From: Arsukibacterium indicum
GTDB taxonomy: Bacteria > Pseudomonadota > Gammaproteobacteria > Enterobacterales > Alteromonadaceae
DNA length: 64,000 nucleotides
Direction: 5' to 3'
NCBI RefSeq assembly: GCF_019100565.1
Contig: NZ_JAHRID010000006.1
Location: 186,001-250,000, forward strand
Part shown: positions 35,789 through 45,867 of the stretch, piece by piece
Layout of the letters: every line of letters begins with the position of its first letter
Numbering within the stretch: position 1 is the first letter of the stretch
The notes under the pieces: model-generated
The model's input: only the letters and a program-made list of their open reading frames with translations
Told to the model about the DNA's origin: nothing
The model's database searches: none
Made by a program: the position numbers and the translations under genes

Positions 35789-36253
35789 TTAATTCCCCCG
35801 GTTAAATAAGAACTGGCCAATAAGCTCTTCCAGCACAATCGCAGAGCGCGTGTCTTGTATCGAATCGCCGTCAGCCAGAATTTCAACTGTTTCATCAATA
35901 AAGCCCGGTTGCAGGCCAAGATATTGCTCACCAAGCAAACCGGATGTCAAAATAGCAACTGAACTGGTTTCAGGAAAATTACTATACTGTTCGTTAATTT
36001 CCATTTTTACCACCGGTGTGTAATACACCGTATCCAGATCAATAGACGCAACCCGGCCGACTACTACACCGCCCACTTTTATTGGCGAGCGAACCTTTAA
36101 CCCACCTATATTTTCAAACTTAGCGTACAACACATAACTCTCACCTGAACCACTTACCCCGGCATTTGCAACTTTTAATGCCAGCATCAGAAATGCGGCT
36201 ACAGCCAGTACAATGAAAGTGCCTACTAAAATTTCTATTTTCCGTGTGGTCAT
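35789..36253 (-). CDS. mlaD: MCE-domain protein MlaD
   Basis: The 154-aa protein has one N-terminal helix (KIEILVGTFIVLAVAAFLMLALKVA) and an MCE domain (YVLYAKFENIGGLKVRSPIKVGGVVVGRV, LGEQYLGLQPG). It forms the hexameric lipid-binding ring of the MlaFEDB complex on the periplasmic face. The ATG at 36253 starts MTTRKIE as in the family; the TTG four codons upstream is less likely. It overlaps no gene and sits 1 bp from the end of mlaE. Confidence 0.94.
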   Translation of the reverse strand: MTTRKIEILVGTFIVLAVAAFLMLALKVANAGVSGSGESYVLYAKFENIGGLKVRSPIKVGGVVVGRVASIDLDTVYYTPVVKMEINEQYSNFPETSSVAILTSGLLGEQYLGLQPGFIDETVEILADGDSIQDTRSAIVLEELIGQFLFNRGN

Positions 36254-36254
36254 T

Positions 36255-37037
36255 TTATCCACCAAACATTAATGCAGTTAATATAAAATCAAAACCCAGT
36301 ACAGTGAGAGAAGCCGTAACCACTGTCTGTGTTGTTGCCCTGCTGATCCCCTCAGAAGTGGGTATAGCGTCGTAACCTTTATGTAATGCTATCCAGATAA
36401 CGATGACAGCAAAAACAAAGCTTTTAATTACCCCATTCAGCACATCCTGATACAAATCGACATTCGCCTGCATGGTCGACCAGTAACTACCGGCATCTAC
36501 ACCCAACCAGTCAACGCCAATTAAATGGCCACCAAGAATACCTACGGCATTAAACACCAACGCCAGTAAGGGCATACTGACAACGCCCGCCCAGAAACGC
36601 GGGGCAATAATCCGTCTTAACGGATCCACAGCCATCATTTCCATGCCAGATAATTGCTCAGTGGCTTTCATCAAGCCAATTTCTGCTGTCAATGCACTAC
36701 CCGCCCGACCAGCAAATAATAATGCTGTGACCACCGGGCCAAGCTCACGCAGCAGGCTCAGAGCCACCAGCGGCCCCAGCATGCCTTCGGCACCAAATTT
36801 AACCAGCACCGTATAGCCTTGTAATGCCAGCACCATACCGATGAACAAGCCCGACACCACAATTATCAGTAACGACAACACACCAATTACATATAACTGC
36901 TTAATAAACAGCGGGAAACCCTTGCGGAAATCTGGCTTACCTACCAGCGCACCGAACAGCATTAAACCTGAACGGCCAAAACCCGCCACATTATCTATCG
37001 TGCTACGTCCGAGTTTCTGCAATTTATCTGAAATCAC
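36255..37037 (-). CDS. mlaE: Phospholipid ABC transporter permease MlaE
   Basis: The 260-aa permease has the amphipathic N-terminal helix and five membrane segments of the MlaE family. Conserved parts are [47 protein letters not shown] and [22 protein letters not shown]. It forms the core dimer of MlaFEDB. It overlaps the end of mlaF by 4 bp. Confidence 0.96.
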   Translation of the reverse strand: MISDKLQKLGRSTIDNVAGFGRSGLMLFGALVGKPDFRKGFPLFIKQLYVIGVLSLLIIVVSGLFIGMVLALQGYTVLVKFGAEGMLGPLVALSLLRELGPVVTALLFAGRAGSALTAEIGLMKATEQLSGMEMMAVDPLRRIIAPRFWAGVVSMPLLALVFNAVGILGGHLIGVDWLGVDAGSYWSTMQANVDLYQDVLNGVIKSFVFAVIVIWIALHKGYDAIPTSEGISRATTQTVVTASLTVLGFDFILTALMFGG

Positions 37038-37849
37038 CTGACGGACTCCATTAAGTCATCTTCATAGGCATTGGCCCGATAATGAAATGGCACTGCACCG
37101 TCCGCTTCTCCTTTTAAAAATTGTTGAACCAACTCAGATTTATCCTGCCGCAACTGCTCTGGCGTGCCATGGCCTATGACCTTTTTCTCAGCAACGACAT
37201 AAACATAATCCGCAATACTCATTACTTCTGTTACGTCATGTGAGACCACTATTGACGTTAAACCGAGTGCATTATTAAGTTCTTTAATTAAACGAACAAT
37301 CACCCCCATTGATATTGGGTCCTGCCCGGCAAAGGGTTCATCATACATAATCAACTCGGGGTCAAGTGCTATGGCTCTTGCCAGTGCAGCGCGCCTTGCC
37401 ATGCCCCCCGAAAGTTCAGCCGGCATAAGGTCGCGGGCGCCCCGCAAGCCCACAGACTCAAGTTTCATTAAAACAATTGTCCGGATTAACGATTCCGGCA
37501 GCCTGGTATGCTCGCGAATGGGAAAGGCAACATTGTCAAACACCGACATTTCGGTAAACAAGGCGCCGCTTTGAAACAACATGCTCATTTTCTTGCGGGC
37601 CTGATATAAATCAGCCCGTGACAACGCAGGAATATCCTGGCCATCAAATAATATCTTGCCATTGTCAGGTTTCAGCTGGCCCCCGATTAACTTGAGCAAC
37701 GTGGTCTTGCCAATACCGCTGGGGCCCATAATTGCTGTCACTTTACCACGACGCACCTGCATGCTCATACCGTCGTATATCAGATTATCACCACGGGAAA
37801 AGCTTAAATGCTGGATATCAACCATAATATCGGACAAATTGGACTCCAT
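37034..37849 (-). CDS. mlaF: Phospholipid ABC transporter ATPase MlaF
   Basis: The 271-aa ATPase has Walker [11 protein letters not shown]-loop [10 protein letters not shown], signature [15 protein letters not shown], Walker [14 protein letters not shown] and switch SHD. It powers MlaFEDB. It is the first gene of mlaFEDCB-ibaG-murA. A near-consensus promoter (TTGCAA, 17 bp, TATATT) lies about 50-80 bp upstream on the minus strand and overlaps a plus-strand promoter for the divergent yrbG operon. Confidence 0.96.
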   Translation of the reverse strand: MESNLSDIMVDIQHLSFSRGDNLIYDGMSMQVRRGKVTAIMGPSGIGKTTLLKLIGGQLKPDNGKILFDGQDIPALSRADLYQARKKMSMLFQSGALFTEMSVFDNVAFPIREHTRLPESLIRTIVLMKLESVGLRGARDLMPAELSGGMARRAALARAIALDPELIMYDEPFAGQDPISMGVIVRLIKELNNALGLTSIVVSHDVTEVMSIADYVYVVAEKKVIGHGTPEQLRQDKSELVQQFLKGEADGAVPFHYRANAYEDDLMESVR

Positions 37850-37894
37850 CTGAAAACAACCGCTTTTGCGATTTTACCGAACCTGGCACTAAGC

Positions 37895-37923
37895 TTGTCA
37901 ATATACATACACGGTTGTATGTT
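37895..37923 (+). promoter_or_regulatory. Sigma70-type promoter towards yrbG
   Basis: TTGTCA (37895-37900), a 17-bp spacer, then TATGTT (37918-37923) on the plus strand match the consensus at 5/6 and 4/6 positions. The start point would be near 37930, leaving about 180 nt before yrbG. The inverted repeat ACATACA-CGGT-TGTATGT overlaps spacer and -10 box. Confidence 0.5.
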
Positions 37924-37928
37924 TGCAA
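37900..37928 (-). promoter_or_regulatory. Sigma70-type promoter towards mlaF, overlapping the plus-strand promoter
   Basis: On the minus strand TTGCAA (37928-37923), a 17-bp spacer and TATATT (37905-37900) match the consensus at 4/6 and 5/6 positions. The start point would be near 37893, about 45 nt before the mlaF ATG. It shares almost all its DNA with the opposite promoter, so both cannot be occupied at once. Confidence 0.5.
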
Positions 37929-38112
37929 TCGAATACCGATGCCATCTGACGTTGTTATATTGTAAAGGTAATGCATCTCAAAGTCGTTACAAAAAATCGT
38001 AACAAAGTGTGCGAATTAATCGAAGATAGCTGAAGCAGCAGGTTTTTTTGCAATTACCGCCAATAACACGGAAAATAAGGCTAACTTAACCCGTAAATTA
38101 AAGGACTGCTAC

Positions 38113-39090
38113 GTGTCACCTCTTCTGCTCGCGGTTTTTTTTGTTGTGGTCGGCCTGGTATTACTGATCTGGAGTGCCGATCGTTTTGTGTTCGGGGCAT
38201 CATCAATTGCCCGCAACAGCGGTATTTCGCCAATGGTAATTGGCCTTACTATCGTGGCGATGGGATCTTCTGCTCCTGAAATGCTGGTATCTGCTACTGC
38301 AGCGTGGCAAGGTAAGCTGGATACCTCAGTTGGTAATGCCATCGGCTCAAACATTACTAATATTTTACTGGTTATAGGCGCTGCCGCACTGTTAAAACCG
38401 ATAGCCGTATCATCTTTAACCTTGCGTCGGGAATTTCCGCTGTTATTAATCTGCACCCTTTTTGGCTACTATTTACTATCAGATGATTTGTTAACCCGCA
38501 ACGAGGGTATTGTGTTGCTTGTTGCCTTTTTCAGCTTTCTGGCACTGTTAGTTTACTGGGGCAAGCACGCTAGCCCGGATGATCCGCTAATAGCTGAAAT
38601 TAATGCTGAAGTGCCGACCGTTAATATATCCACTTTAAAGGCGATCATCTGGGTAGTAATCGGCTTGGTGTTATTACTGGCAAGTTCCCAATTACTTGTT
38701 CATGGCGCCGTTACAATCGCCCGATACGCCGGCATGAGTGACCTGGTAATTGGTTTAACGATTATTGCAATAGGCACCAGTCTGCCAGAACTTGCTGCCA
38801 GTATTATTGGCATTTTAAAAGGTGAAGATGACTTAGCGCTGGGTAACATTATCGGCTCAAACATTTTTAATATTCTGGCAGTGCTTGGTTTAGGTGCTGT
38901 TATCGGACCCGATATCATAGATCCCAACGCCGGTGGCAGGGACAGTTACGTGATGATTGGTGCCACTGTATTAATGTTACTAATGTCGGTACGACTGACC
39001 CGGATGCAACGGATTAACCGGGCAGAGGGTGCTATACTGCTGGCAGGTTTTATCGGCTATCAATATCTGTTGTTCTCGCAGATGGCGTAA
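38113..39090 (+). CDS. yrbG: Calcium/sodium antiporter YrbG
   Basis: The 325-aa membrane protein contains the two alpha-repeats of the CaCA exchanger superfamily: MVIGLTIVAMGSSAPEMLVS with GNAIGSNITNILLVIGAAAL, and LVIGLTIIAIGTSLPELAAS with LGNIIGSNIFNILAVLGLGA. These carry the acidic ion-binding residues. It starts with GTG, supported by AAGGA seven bases upstream. As in E. coli it heads the yrbG-kdsD-kdsC-lpt run and is divergent from mlaF. Confidence 0.93.
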   Translation: MSPLLLAVFFVVVGLVLLIWSADRFVFGASSIARNSGISPMVIGLTIVAMGSSAPEMLVSATAAWQGKLDTSVGNAIGSNITNILLVIGAAALLKPIAVSSLTLRREFPLLLICTLFGYYLLSDDLLTRNEGIVLLVAFFSFLALLVYWGKHASPDDPLIAEINAEVPTVNISTLKAIIWVVIGLVLLLASSQLLVHGAVTIARYAGMSDLVIGLTIIAIGTSLPELAASIIGILKGEDDLALGNIIGSNIFNILAVLGLGAVIGPDIIDPNAGGRDSYVMIGATVLMLLMSVRLTRMQRINRAEGAILLAGFIGYQYLLFSQMA

Positions 39091-39102
39091 TTTCTTATCT
39101 TT

Positions 39103-40083
39103 ATGGCAAGTAATATGACCAACACTTTTATTAACCGGGCGTTAGAAGTTTTGCAGATAGAAGCTGAAGCCGTGCGTCAGCTGGCGCAGTACATTAATGC
39201 CGATTTTGAACAGGCTTGTCAGCTGCTGTTCAGCAGCAAAGGCAAAGTTATTGTTATGGGAATGGGTAAATCCGGTCATATTGCCAATAAAATTTCTGCC
39301 ACGCTGGCATCTACCGGTACCCCGGCGTTTTTTGTTCACCCCGCAGAAGCCAGTCATGGCGATTTAGGAATGCTTGCTGCAGGTGATATTGTGCTGGCCA
39401 TTTCTAATTCCGGAGAAACTGCTGAAATATTAACTATTCTGCCAGTAATCAAACGCTTAGGTATTACCCTTATTAGTATGTCAGGTAACCCGGCCTCAAC
39501 ACTTGCTAAATTATCCGACGTACACTTGTGTGTCAGAGTGGAACAGGAAGCCTGTCCGTTGGGATTGGCCCCGACTGCCAGCACCACCGCTACCCTGGCA
39601 ATGGGTGACGCGCTGGCCGTTGCCCTGTTGGATGCCCGCGGCTTTTCTGCCGACGATTTTGCGTTGTCTCACCCGGGAGGCAGTCTTGGCCGCAAGCTGT
39701 TGCTGCGCCTGAGTGATGTTATGCACAAAGACCATCAAGTGCCTGTCGTGCCACGCCAGGCTACAATTAAAGAAGCCCTGCTGGAAATATCAGCAAAAGG
39801 CCTGGGCATGACAGCAGTGGTCAACCCCGATCACAGCCTGGCAGGTATTTTCACCGATGGTGACTTACGTCGAATTCTTGATCTTAAACTTGACATCCAC
39901 AGCACTCCAATCGAGCAAGTGATGACAACACCCTGCACGACAGCCAGCGCAGATATGCTGGCTGGTGAAGCCCTAAAAATTATGCAACAAAAGAAAATCA
40001 ATGGCTTATTAATTATTGACGCAAATCAGGTGCCAATCGGCGCAATGAACATGCATGATTTATTGCGGGCAGGAGTAATGTAA
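39103..40083 (+). CDS. kdsD: Arabinose-5-phosphate isomerase
   Basis: The 326-aa cytosolic enzyme makes arabinose 5-phosphate from ribulose 5-phosphate, the first step of Kdo synthesis for LPS. It has an SIS domain (VIVMGMGKSGHIANKISATLASTGTP in parts, then HGDLGMLAAGDIVLAISNSGET) and two C-terminal CBS domains (about 205-325). An ATG four codons later is an alternative start. It ends one base before kdsC. Confidence 0.95.
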   Translation: MASNMTNTFINRALEVLQIEAEAVRQLAQYINADFEQACQLLFSSKGKVIVMGMGKSGHIANKISATLASTGTPAFFVHPAEASHGDLGMLAAGDIVLAISNSGETAEILTILPVIKRLGITLISMSGNPASTLAKLSDVHLCVRVEQEACPLGLAPTASTTATLAMGDALAVALLDARGFSADDFALSHPGGSLGRKLLLRLSDVMHKDHQVPVVPRQATIKEALLEISAKGLGMTAVVNPDHSLAGIFTDGDLRRILDLKLDIHSTPIEQVMTTPCTTASADMLAGEALKIMQQKKINGLLIIDANQVPIGAMNMHDLLRAGVM

Positions 40084-40638
40084 ATGTCACTTTTTGCAGA
40101 GCTGTATCAGCCGGTCAGCGATGATATTCTGGCGCGGTCCCGCAACATAAAGCTGTTGATTTGCGACGTAGATGGTGTTTTCTCTGATGGCAGAATTTAT
40201 CTGGGCAATGCTGGCGAAGAGTTAAAAGCTTTTCATACCCGTGACGGCTATGGCATTAAAGCTTTGCGTCACGCTGGGGTTGAAGTAGCTGTAATAACAG
40301 GCCGCACGTCAACTATTGTCGAGCAGCGGATGCGCTCGTTAACCATACCTTATATCTACCAGGGCCAGGAAAATAAGCAAGCTGCCTTCGCCCAGTTACA
40401 GCAGAAACTGGCTTTATCCGCCGCCCAGATTGCTTACATTGGCGATGATTTATCTGACTGGCAGGTAATGCAACACTGCGGACTAGCGGTAGCCGTTAAA
40501 GATGCCCATCCGTATCTGTGCCGACAGGCACATTACATTACCTCTCTATCAGGTGGATTTGGTGCGGTGCGTGAGCTAACTGATTTACTGTTAATCAGCC
40601 AGCAAAAGTTTCAGCAATTTGACGGCAGCAGCTCATGA
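40084..40638 (+). CDS. kdsC: 3-deoxy-D-manno-octulosonate 8-phosphate phosphatase
   Basis: The 184-aa HAD-superfamily enzyme removes phosphate from Kdo-8-P. The nucleophile motif is CDVDGVFSDG (about residues 27-36), VITGRTS is motif II, and YIGDDLSDW is motif IV with the Mg-binding aspartates. It lies directly between kdsD and lptC, overlapping lptC by 4 bp, in the standard LPS synthesis and transport run. Confidence 0.95.
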   Translation: MSLFAELYQPVSDDILARSRNIKLLICDVDGVFSDGRIYLGNAGEELKAFHTRDGYGIKALRHAGVEVAVITGRTSTIVEQRMRSLTIPYIYQGQENKQAAFAQLQQKLALSAAQIAYIGDDLSDWQVMQHCGLAVAVKDAHPYLCRQAHYITSLSGGFGAVRELTDLLLISQQKFQQFDGSSS

Positions 40639-41192
40639 AAAAAATGCTTGTTTTGTTAGTGATAGCGCTGGTACTCACCGCCACTTATTTATGGTTTAAT
40701 CCGGCAGAGCAGGCAGATGCAAATTACGCTGACCGTGAACTGTTACCCGATTATATTGCCGAACAAGTTACCCGTAGGGTGTATGACGAACAAGGTTATG
40801 TAGCAGACTATATTCAGGCCAGCCGGCTCGAGTTTTTTGAACGGCTTGGCTTTACCCAGTTTGAGCAGCCAAAATACATATTGTTTGACGCAGAGCATCT
40901 GCCCGCTTGGGAAGTTACCAGTCAGTTCGGAATCTGGTTGCCTGATGACAAAATTATTCTTGAGCAAGATGTTATCATTAGCAACGTAAACGGTCATGAG
41001 CTTGTCGAACGGATAAACACAGATAATCTCGAACTTTTATTGCCAAGCAGACTATTACAAACTACTGCTGCAGTTAAGATACTTGGTAAGGGTTTTTATA
41101 TTAATGGTATAGGCTTGCAGGCTGATCTAACCGAGCAAAAACTGCGCATCGTTAAGCATCTGGAGACAGTATACGCCAATGAACAAAATTAA
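40635..41192 (+). CDS. lptC: LPS export protein LptC
   Basis: The 185-aa bitopic protein has one N-terminal helix (MLVLLVIALVLTATYLWF) and a periplasmic beta-jellyroll of the OstA/LptC type (LTSQFG-like VTSQFGIWLPDDKIILEQDVIIS). It links the inner-membrane LptBFG ATPase to the LptA bridge. It overlaps kdsC by 4 bp and lptA by 14 bp. Sequence is divergent, as usual for LptC, but context is decisive. Confidence 0.92.
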   Translation: MKKMLVLLVIALVLTATYLWFNPAEQADANYADRELLPDYIAEQVTRRVYDEQGYVADYIQASRLEFFERLGFTQFEQPKYILFDAEHLPAWEVTSQFGIWLPDDKIILEQDVIISNVNGHELVERINTDNLELLLPSRLLQTTAAVKILGKGFYINGIGLQADLTEQKLRIVKHLETVYANEQN

Positions 41193-41673
41193 ATTTTTCT
41201 TATTTGCCGCGCTTATGTCGGCAAACAGCTATGCAGCCGACGCTGATTACAGTCAGCCTATTGCGATAACGTCTGATAATAATGAGACTTCGATCAAGGA
41301 AAACGTCTCGGTATACACCGAGAATGTTGAAATACGTCAGGGCAGCTTAAACATTAAAGCTGACCGGTTAGAGATTAATGCCAGCGCAGGCAAAGGTAAT
41401 GAAGTTTTTATTACTACAGGCAATCCGGTTCGCTACAGCCAGTTACTGGATGGTGATGTACCTGTAAATGCCCGTGCTGCCGAAATTCGTTATGATCTGG
41501 CCAGCCGTACCCTGACTCTCAGTGGTAACGCAGAATTAAGCCAGAGCGGCAGTCAGGTCCAGGCTGCGGTTATTCGCTATAACATTGAAACTCAGCAAAT
41601 CAGTGCAGAAAGTGGTGAGCAGAAAAAAAGGGTAACCACCATTTTCACCCCGGAGAACAAGGAAAACCCATGA
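41179..41673 (+). CDS. lptA: LPS transport periplasmic bridge protein LptA
   Basis: The 164-aa protein has a signal peptide ending at NSYAADAD and an OstA-like beta-jellyroll: [51 protein letters not shown]. It forms the periplasmic filament that carries LPS to LptDE. It lies between lptC and lptB, overlapping both. Confidence 0.94.
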   Translation: MNKIKFFLFAALMSANSYAADADYSQPIAITSDNNETSIKENVSVYTENVEIRQGSLNIKADRLEINASAGKGNEVFITTGNPVRYSQLLDGDVPVNARAAEIRYDLASRTLTLSGNAELSQSGSQVQAAVIRYNIETQQISAESGEQKKRVTTIFTPENKENP

Positions 41674-42392
41674 AGTTAGTGGCAGCGCATCTGGCCAAGA
41701 GTTATAAAGGCAGGCAAGTCGTAAAAGATGTCAGCCTTGAAGTTGCCGCAGGCCAGATTGTTGGCTTGCTCGGGCCAAATGGGGCAGGCAAAACCACCAC
41801 TTTTTATATGATTGTCGGTCTGGTGCCGTCTGACAAAGGTAAAATCACCTTAAATGATCAGGAGATCACCTTTGATCCCATTCATGCCAGAGCCCGCGCT
41901 GGCATTGGCTATTTGCCTCAGGAAAGCTCTATTTTCCGCAAATTAACGGTATATGATAACTTGCTGGCTATATTGCAAACCCGCAAAGAGCTCAGCAATG
42001 CTAAACGGGAAGAGCTGGCTGACGACTTGCTGGAAGAATTTCATATTGGCCACATTAAAAACAGTCTGGGTATGAGTTTGTCAGGCGGTGAGAGGCGCCG
42101 GGTTGAAATAGCCAGGGCGCTGGCGGCCGACCCGGCTTTTATTTTACTTGATGAACCTTTTGCCGGTGTCGACCCCATTTCAGTGCTGGACATTAAAAAA
42201 ATTATTCAGCATCTGGGGCAGCGTGGTATCGGGGTACTGATTACCGACCACAACGTCAGAGAAACCCTTGATGTCTGCGAAATGGCCTACATTGTCAGCC
42301 ATGGCGAATTAATTGCGGCCGGGCCTCCGCAAGAAGTATTAGTTAATCAACAGGTTCGTGATGTATACCTCGGTGAGCAATTCAGGCTATAG
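41670..42392 (+). CDS. lptB: LPS export ABC transporter ATPase LptB
   Basis: The 240-aa ATPase has Walker [19 protein letters not shown], the LptB-specific [20 protein letters not shown], signature [16 protein letters not shown], Walker [16 protein letters not shown] and switch [14 protein letters not shown]. It drives LPS extraction with LptFG, which are encoded elsewhere. It overlaps lptA by 4 bp and precedes rpoN. Confidence 0.97.
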   Translation: MKLVAAHLAKSYKGRQVVKDVSLEVAAGQIVGLLGPNGAGKTTTFYMIVGLVPSDKGKITLNDQEITFDPIHARARAGIGYLPQESSIFRKLTVYDNLLAILQTRKELSNAKREELADDLLEEFHIGHIKNSLGMSLSGGERRRVEIARALAADPAFILLDEPFAGVDPISVLDIKKIIQHLGQRGIGVLITDHNVRETLDVCEMAYIVSHGELIAAGPPQEVLVNQQVRDVYLGEQFRL

Positions 42393-42438
42393 TTAATAAA
42401 AATATCAAACGCCTGATTCAGGAGAGAAATAGACGTAA

Positions 42439-43935
42439 ATGAAACCCTCTTTGCAACTTCGGCTAGGTCAGCAACTTACAATGACACCTCAGTTACAGCA
42501 GGCTATTCGCTTGCTGCAATTGTCAACCATTGAGCTGCAGCAGGAAATACAGGAAGCATTGGATGCTAATCCGTTGCTGGAGAGTGAAGATGAGTTTGAA
42601 AGCTTCTCTGCTGATCCCGATAGCAGCGATGTTAACGAGAATGATGTTCGCTCTGCTTCTGATGAAAGTAATGACAGCGCTCAGGAAAACCTGACCGAAG
42701 TTGCTGAGCGTGACAGCAGTGAGTCTATGACAGAGCAGGGCCTGCAGGACGATCTGCCACTGGATAATAACTGGGATGATTTAGTCAGCGCCGCACCAGT
42801 CAGCGCAGGCGCCCCGCCCGATGAAGATAACGTGTTTCAGGGTGAAACCAGTGAAACCCTGCAGGACTACCTGCGCTGGCAAATGCAGTTAACCCCCTTC
42901 TCGGAAACTGATTTAGCCATTGCCGAAATTATTATCGAAGGCATTGATGATACCGGACTGCTGACAATAGATGTGCCTGAGATTCTGGAATCCCTTGGCC
43001 TGCCCGACGTCGAAGCAGATGAAGTTGAAGCCGTTATTAAGCGAATTCAATTGTTTGATCCTGTTGGTGTCGGTGCCCGAACTATCGCCGAATGCTTGCT
43101 GGTCCAACTGCGGCAATTTGACCCTCAAACGCCTTTTTTACAGCAAGCGCAGCACGTCATTAAAGAACATACTGACTTTTTAGCTAACAGGGACTTTCGT
43201 TCTTTAATGCGGGTGACTAGACTGAAAGAAGATGAGCTAAAAGAAGTAATGCGGCTTATTCTGAGCTTGAATCCCAGACCGGGAGCCGACGTCATTCGTC
43301 AGGAACAACAATACGTAATTCCGGATGTCTCGGTAAGCAAAGTTAAAGGTCGCTGGCAGGTTGAACTAAACCCGGATGCGATGCCCAAAGTAAGAATTAA
43401 TCAGCAGTATGCCGCAATGTCACGAACTGCGAAAAATACTGCTGATACCCAATTTATCAGGTCTCATCTGCAGGAGGCAAAATGGTTTCTGAAAAGCCTG
43501 GAAAGTCGTAACGAAACCCTGCTTAAGGTGGCTAATTGCATTGTGCAACAGCAACAAGCTTTTTTTGAGCATGGTGAAGAAGCAATGAAACCCATGGTGT
43601 TAAATGATGTAGCTGAAATGGTCGGCATGCATGAGTCAACCATATCCAGGGTGACGACTCAGAAATTTATGCACACGCCCAGAGGAATATTTGAACTTAA
43701 ATTCTTTTTTTCCAGTCATGTCAGCACTGAAAGTGGCGGCGAGTGTTCGTCTACCGCGATCCGCGCTTTTATAAAAAAACTGGTGGCAGCTGAAAACCCG
43801 GCTAAGCCATTAAGTGACAGCAAGATGGCGGATATATTGTCCGAACAAGGCATCAACGTAGCGCGGCGTACCATCGCCAAGTATCGAGAAGCTTTGTTTA
43901 TTCCGCCATCGAATCAACGCAAGACCTTAGTTTAG
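42439..43935 (+). CDS. rpoN: RNA polymerase sigma-54 factor
   Basis: The 498-aa protein has region I ([20 protein letters not shown], activator interaction), an acidic region II (about 50-130), the core-binding domain, and the C-terminal RpoN box [10 protein letters not shown] with the preceding helix-turn-helix that reads the -24 element. It directs nitrogen, motility and other genes through enhancer-binding proteins. GGAGAG precedes its ATG. It lies between lptB and hpf as in other gammaproteobacteria. Confidence 0.97.
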   Translation: MKPSLQLRLGQQLTMTPQLQQAIRLLQLSTIELQQEIQEALDANPLLESEDEFESFSADPDSSDVNENDVRSASDESNDSAQENLTEVAERDSSESMTEQGLQDDLPLDNNWDDLVSAAPVSAGAPPDEDNVFQGETSETLQDYLRWQMQLTPFSETDLAIAEIIIEGIDDTGLLTIDVPEILESLGLPDVEADEVEAVIKRIQLFDPVGVGARTIAECLLVQLRQFDPQTPFLQQAQHVIKEHTDFLANRDFRSLMRVTRLKEDELKEVMRLILSLNPRPGADVIRQEQQYVIPDVSVSKVKGRWQVELNPDAMPKVRINQQYAAMSRTAKNTADTQFIRSHLQEAKWFLKSLESRNETLLKVANCIVQQQQAFFEHGEEAMKPMVLNDVAEMVGMHESTISRVTTQKFMHTPRGIFELKFFFSSHVSTESGGECSSTAIRAFIKKLVAAENPAKPLSDSKMADILSEQGINVARRTIAKYREALFIPPSNQRKTLV

Positions 43936-43961
43936 GTCGGCAAAACAGAAGGAAAACGTCT

Positions 43962-44249
43962 ATGCAAATCAACTTAACAGGTCGTCATGTAGAGATTACA
44001 ACTGCATTAAAAGAGTACGTAGACAATAAATTCGCCAAGCTGGAACGACATTTTGATCACATTAATAATGTACATGTGATCCTAAACGTGGAAAAATTGA
44101 AACAGATTGCTGAAGCTAAGCTGCATTTGAATGGTGGAGAAGTTTTTGCGGCATCGGAAGATGAAAATATGTACGCCGCTATCGACCAGTTAATTGACAA
44201 ACTCGATAGACAAGTTATTAAACATAAAGAAAAAATAGCCCGACACTAA
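43962..44249 (+). CDS. hpf: Ribosome hibernation promoting factor
   Basis: The 95-aa protein is a short-form HPF/YfiA (MQINLTGRHVEITTALKEYV, KFAKLERHFDHINNVHVIL, MYAAIDQLIDKLDRQVIKHKEK). It binds the 30S decoding region and promotes 100S dimers in stationary phase. AAGGAAAA precedes the ATG. The location between rpoN and ptsN is the conserved one. Confidence 0.95.
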   Translation: MQINLTGRHVEITTALKEYVDNKFAKLERHFDHINNVHVILNVEKLKQIAEAKLHLNGGEVFAASEDENMYAAIDQLIDKLDRQVIKHKEKIARH

Positions 44250-44256
44250 ATAAATT

Positions 44257-44730
44257 ATGATCAACTTAAGCGCTATGCTAGCCGAGAACTGCACCAAGAG
44301 TGCAGTTCTTTTTAACAGCAAAAAACGAATTCTCGAGTATATTGCAGAGTTGGCGCATCAGCGCTTGCCTGAGATCAGCGAGTACACCATACTCGAAGCG
44401 TTAATGACCCGTGAAAAGCTAGGCTCTACCGGAATTGGCGGTGGTATTGCTATCCCACACGGTAAGCTCAAAACAGTAACACAACCGATCCTGGTCTTTG
44501 TTGTTACCAAAGATGCAATTAGTTTCGACGCTATTGATAATCAGGCAGTAGATATCTTCTGCGCTATTCTGATCCCGGAAGAGCAGTGTCAGGCTCACCT
44601 GACAACACTGGCAGGTATTGCCCGTTTGCTCAGCCAGAAAGAACTCACCCGTAAAATCCGGCATGCCGAATCCGACGAGCATCTGTATCAATTGATCATC
44701 GATGCCAGTGAGGTAATGAGCGCATCATGA
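44257..44730 (+). CDS. ptsN: PTS-Ntr EIIA component
   Basis: The 157-aa protein has the EIIA-Ntr fold with phospho-acceptor His68 in GIGGGIAIPHGK and the downstream ISFDAIDNQAVDIFCAILIP. It is a regulatory phosphotransferase protein that controls potassium uptake and other targets rather than sugar import. It overlaps rapZ by 4 bp and its phosphodonor Npr is encoded two genes down. Confidence 0.95.
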   Translation: MINLSAMLAENCTKSAVLFNSKKRILEYIAELAHQRLPEISEYTILEALMTREKLGSTGIGGGIAIPHGKLKTVTQPILVFVVTKDAISFDAIDNQAVDIFCAILIPEEQCQAHLTTLAGIARLLSQKELTRKIRHAESDEHLYQLIIDASEVMSAS

Positions 44731-45584
44731 AACTGTTGGTTGTCAGCGGTCGTTCCGGTTCAGGCAAGTCAGTTGCATTAAGAGTGCTAGAAGATCTCGG
44801 CTACTACTGTGTCGATAATATTCCGGTAAATCTGTTACCTACCCTGGCCACCACTGTTATGGGCCAGTACGAGCGCGTTGCGGTCAGCATTGATGTTCGT
44901 AATTTGCCGCAAGACCCGGACGAGCTGGCCGATATTCTGTCTTATCTGCCACGTAAGCTTGACTTGACTATTCTGTACCTCGACGCTGACCATGCCAGCT
45001 TAATTAAGCGCTTCAGTGAGACCCGACGTCTGCATCCGTTATCACATCAGGCCATGTCACTGGACGAGGCCATTTCACGTGAGCAGCAGTTACTCGATCC
45101 CATATCAAGCCGGGCCGATTTGTATATTGATACCACTGAACTGAATGTTCACCAGTTAGCGGAGCAACTGCGGGAAAGGATACTGGGCCAGAAAACCGGC
45201 CGGCTGGTCATGCTATTTGAATCATTCGGCTTTAAATACGGTATTCCTAAAGACGCTGACTTCGTATTCGATGCCCGCTTTTTACCTAATCCGCACTGGG
45301 AGCCAGAGTTAAAGCCGCTGACCGGTTTGGACCAGCCTGTAAAAGACTATCTGGCGTCGCAAGCTGTTGTGGCTAAGTATACCTGGCAGATTAACAGCTT
45401 TATCAGCAGCTGGTTACCCCATCTGGAGCGCAACAACCGTAGCTATCTGACCATTGCTATAGGTTGTACCGGTGGCCAGCACCGTTCAGTCTACATTGCT
45501 GAAAGTCTTGCTGAAAGTTACCGTAATCAGCGGGAGGATGTTCAAATCCGTCATAGGGAGCTGGTGCGCCATCATGGCCACTAA
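44727..45584 (+). CDS. rapZ: RNase adaptor protein RapZ
   Basis: The 285-aa protein has Walker A GRSGSGKS at residues 8-15, Walker B-like VSIDVRN, and the conserved C-terminal GCTGGQHRSVYIAE, which binds GlcN6P. RapZ presents the GlmZ small RNA to RNase E and so tunes GlmS and envelope precursor supply. It lies between ptsN and npr, with overlaps of 4 and 11 bp. Confidence 0.96.
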   Translation: MKLLVVSGRSGSGKSVALRVLEDLGYYCVDNIPVNLLPTLATTVMGQYERVAVSIDVRNLPQDPDELADILSYLPRKLDLTILYLDADHASLIKRFSETRRLHPLSHQAMSLDEAISREQQLLDPISSRADLYIDTTELNVHQLAEQLRERILGQKTGRLVMLFESFGFKYGIPKDADFVFDARFLPNPHWEPELKPLTGLDQPVKDYLASQAVVAKYTWQINSFISSWLPHLERNNRSYLTIAIGCTGGQHRSVYIAESLAESYRNQREDVQIRHRELVRHHGH

Positions 45585-45846
45585 GCTTAGCCGCAATGTC
45601 ACTATCGTTAATCAGCTAGGCTTGCATGCCAGAGCAGCCACTAAGCTGGCCCAGTTGTGTCAGCAATTTCAGGCGCATATTGAATTAGTTCATGAAGATA
45701 AAAAAGCAGACGCCTGCAGCGTGCTCGCATTGCTGATGCTGGCCAGCAGCAAAGGTAAAACATTGCAGGTCACCGCAGAAGGTTCTGATGCAGAAGCCGC
45801 GTTACAGGCGGTGGTTACCCTTATTGAACAGGGTTTTGGCGAATAA
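45574..45846 (+). CDS. npr: PTS-Ntr phosphocarrier protein Npr
   Basis: The 90-aa HPr-like protein has the active His18 in NQLGLHARAATKLAQL and the regulatory-loop region LMLASSKGKTLQVTAEG. It passes phosphate from EI-Ntr to PtsN. The ATG at 45574 is chosen because MATKLSRNVTIVNQ matches the family start. It overlaps the end of rapZ and is the last gene of the long rightward cluster. Confidence 0.95.
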   Translation: MATKLSRNVTIVNQLGLHARAATKLAQLCQQFQAHIELVHEDKKADACSVLALLMLASSKGKTLQVTAEGSDAEAALQAVVTLIEQGFGE

Positions 45847-45867
45847 CACTCAGTTTACCGCTGTATA

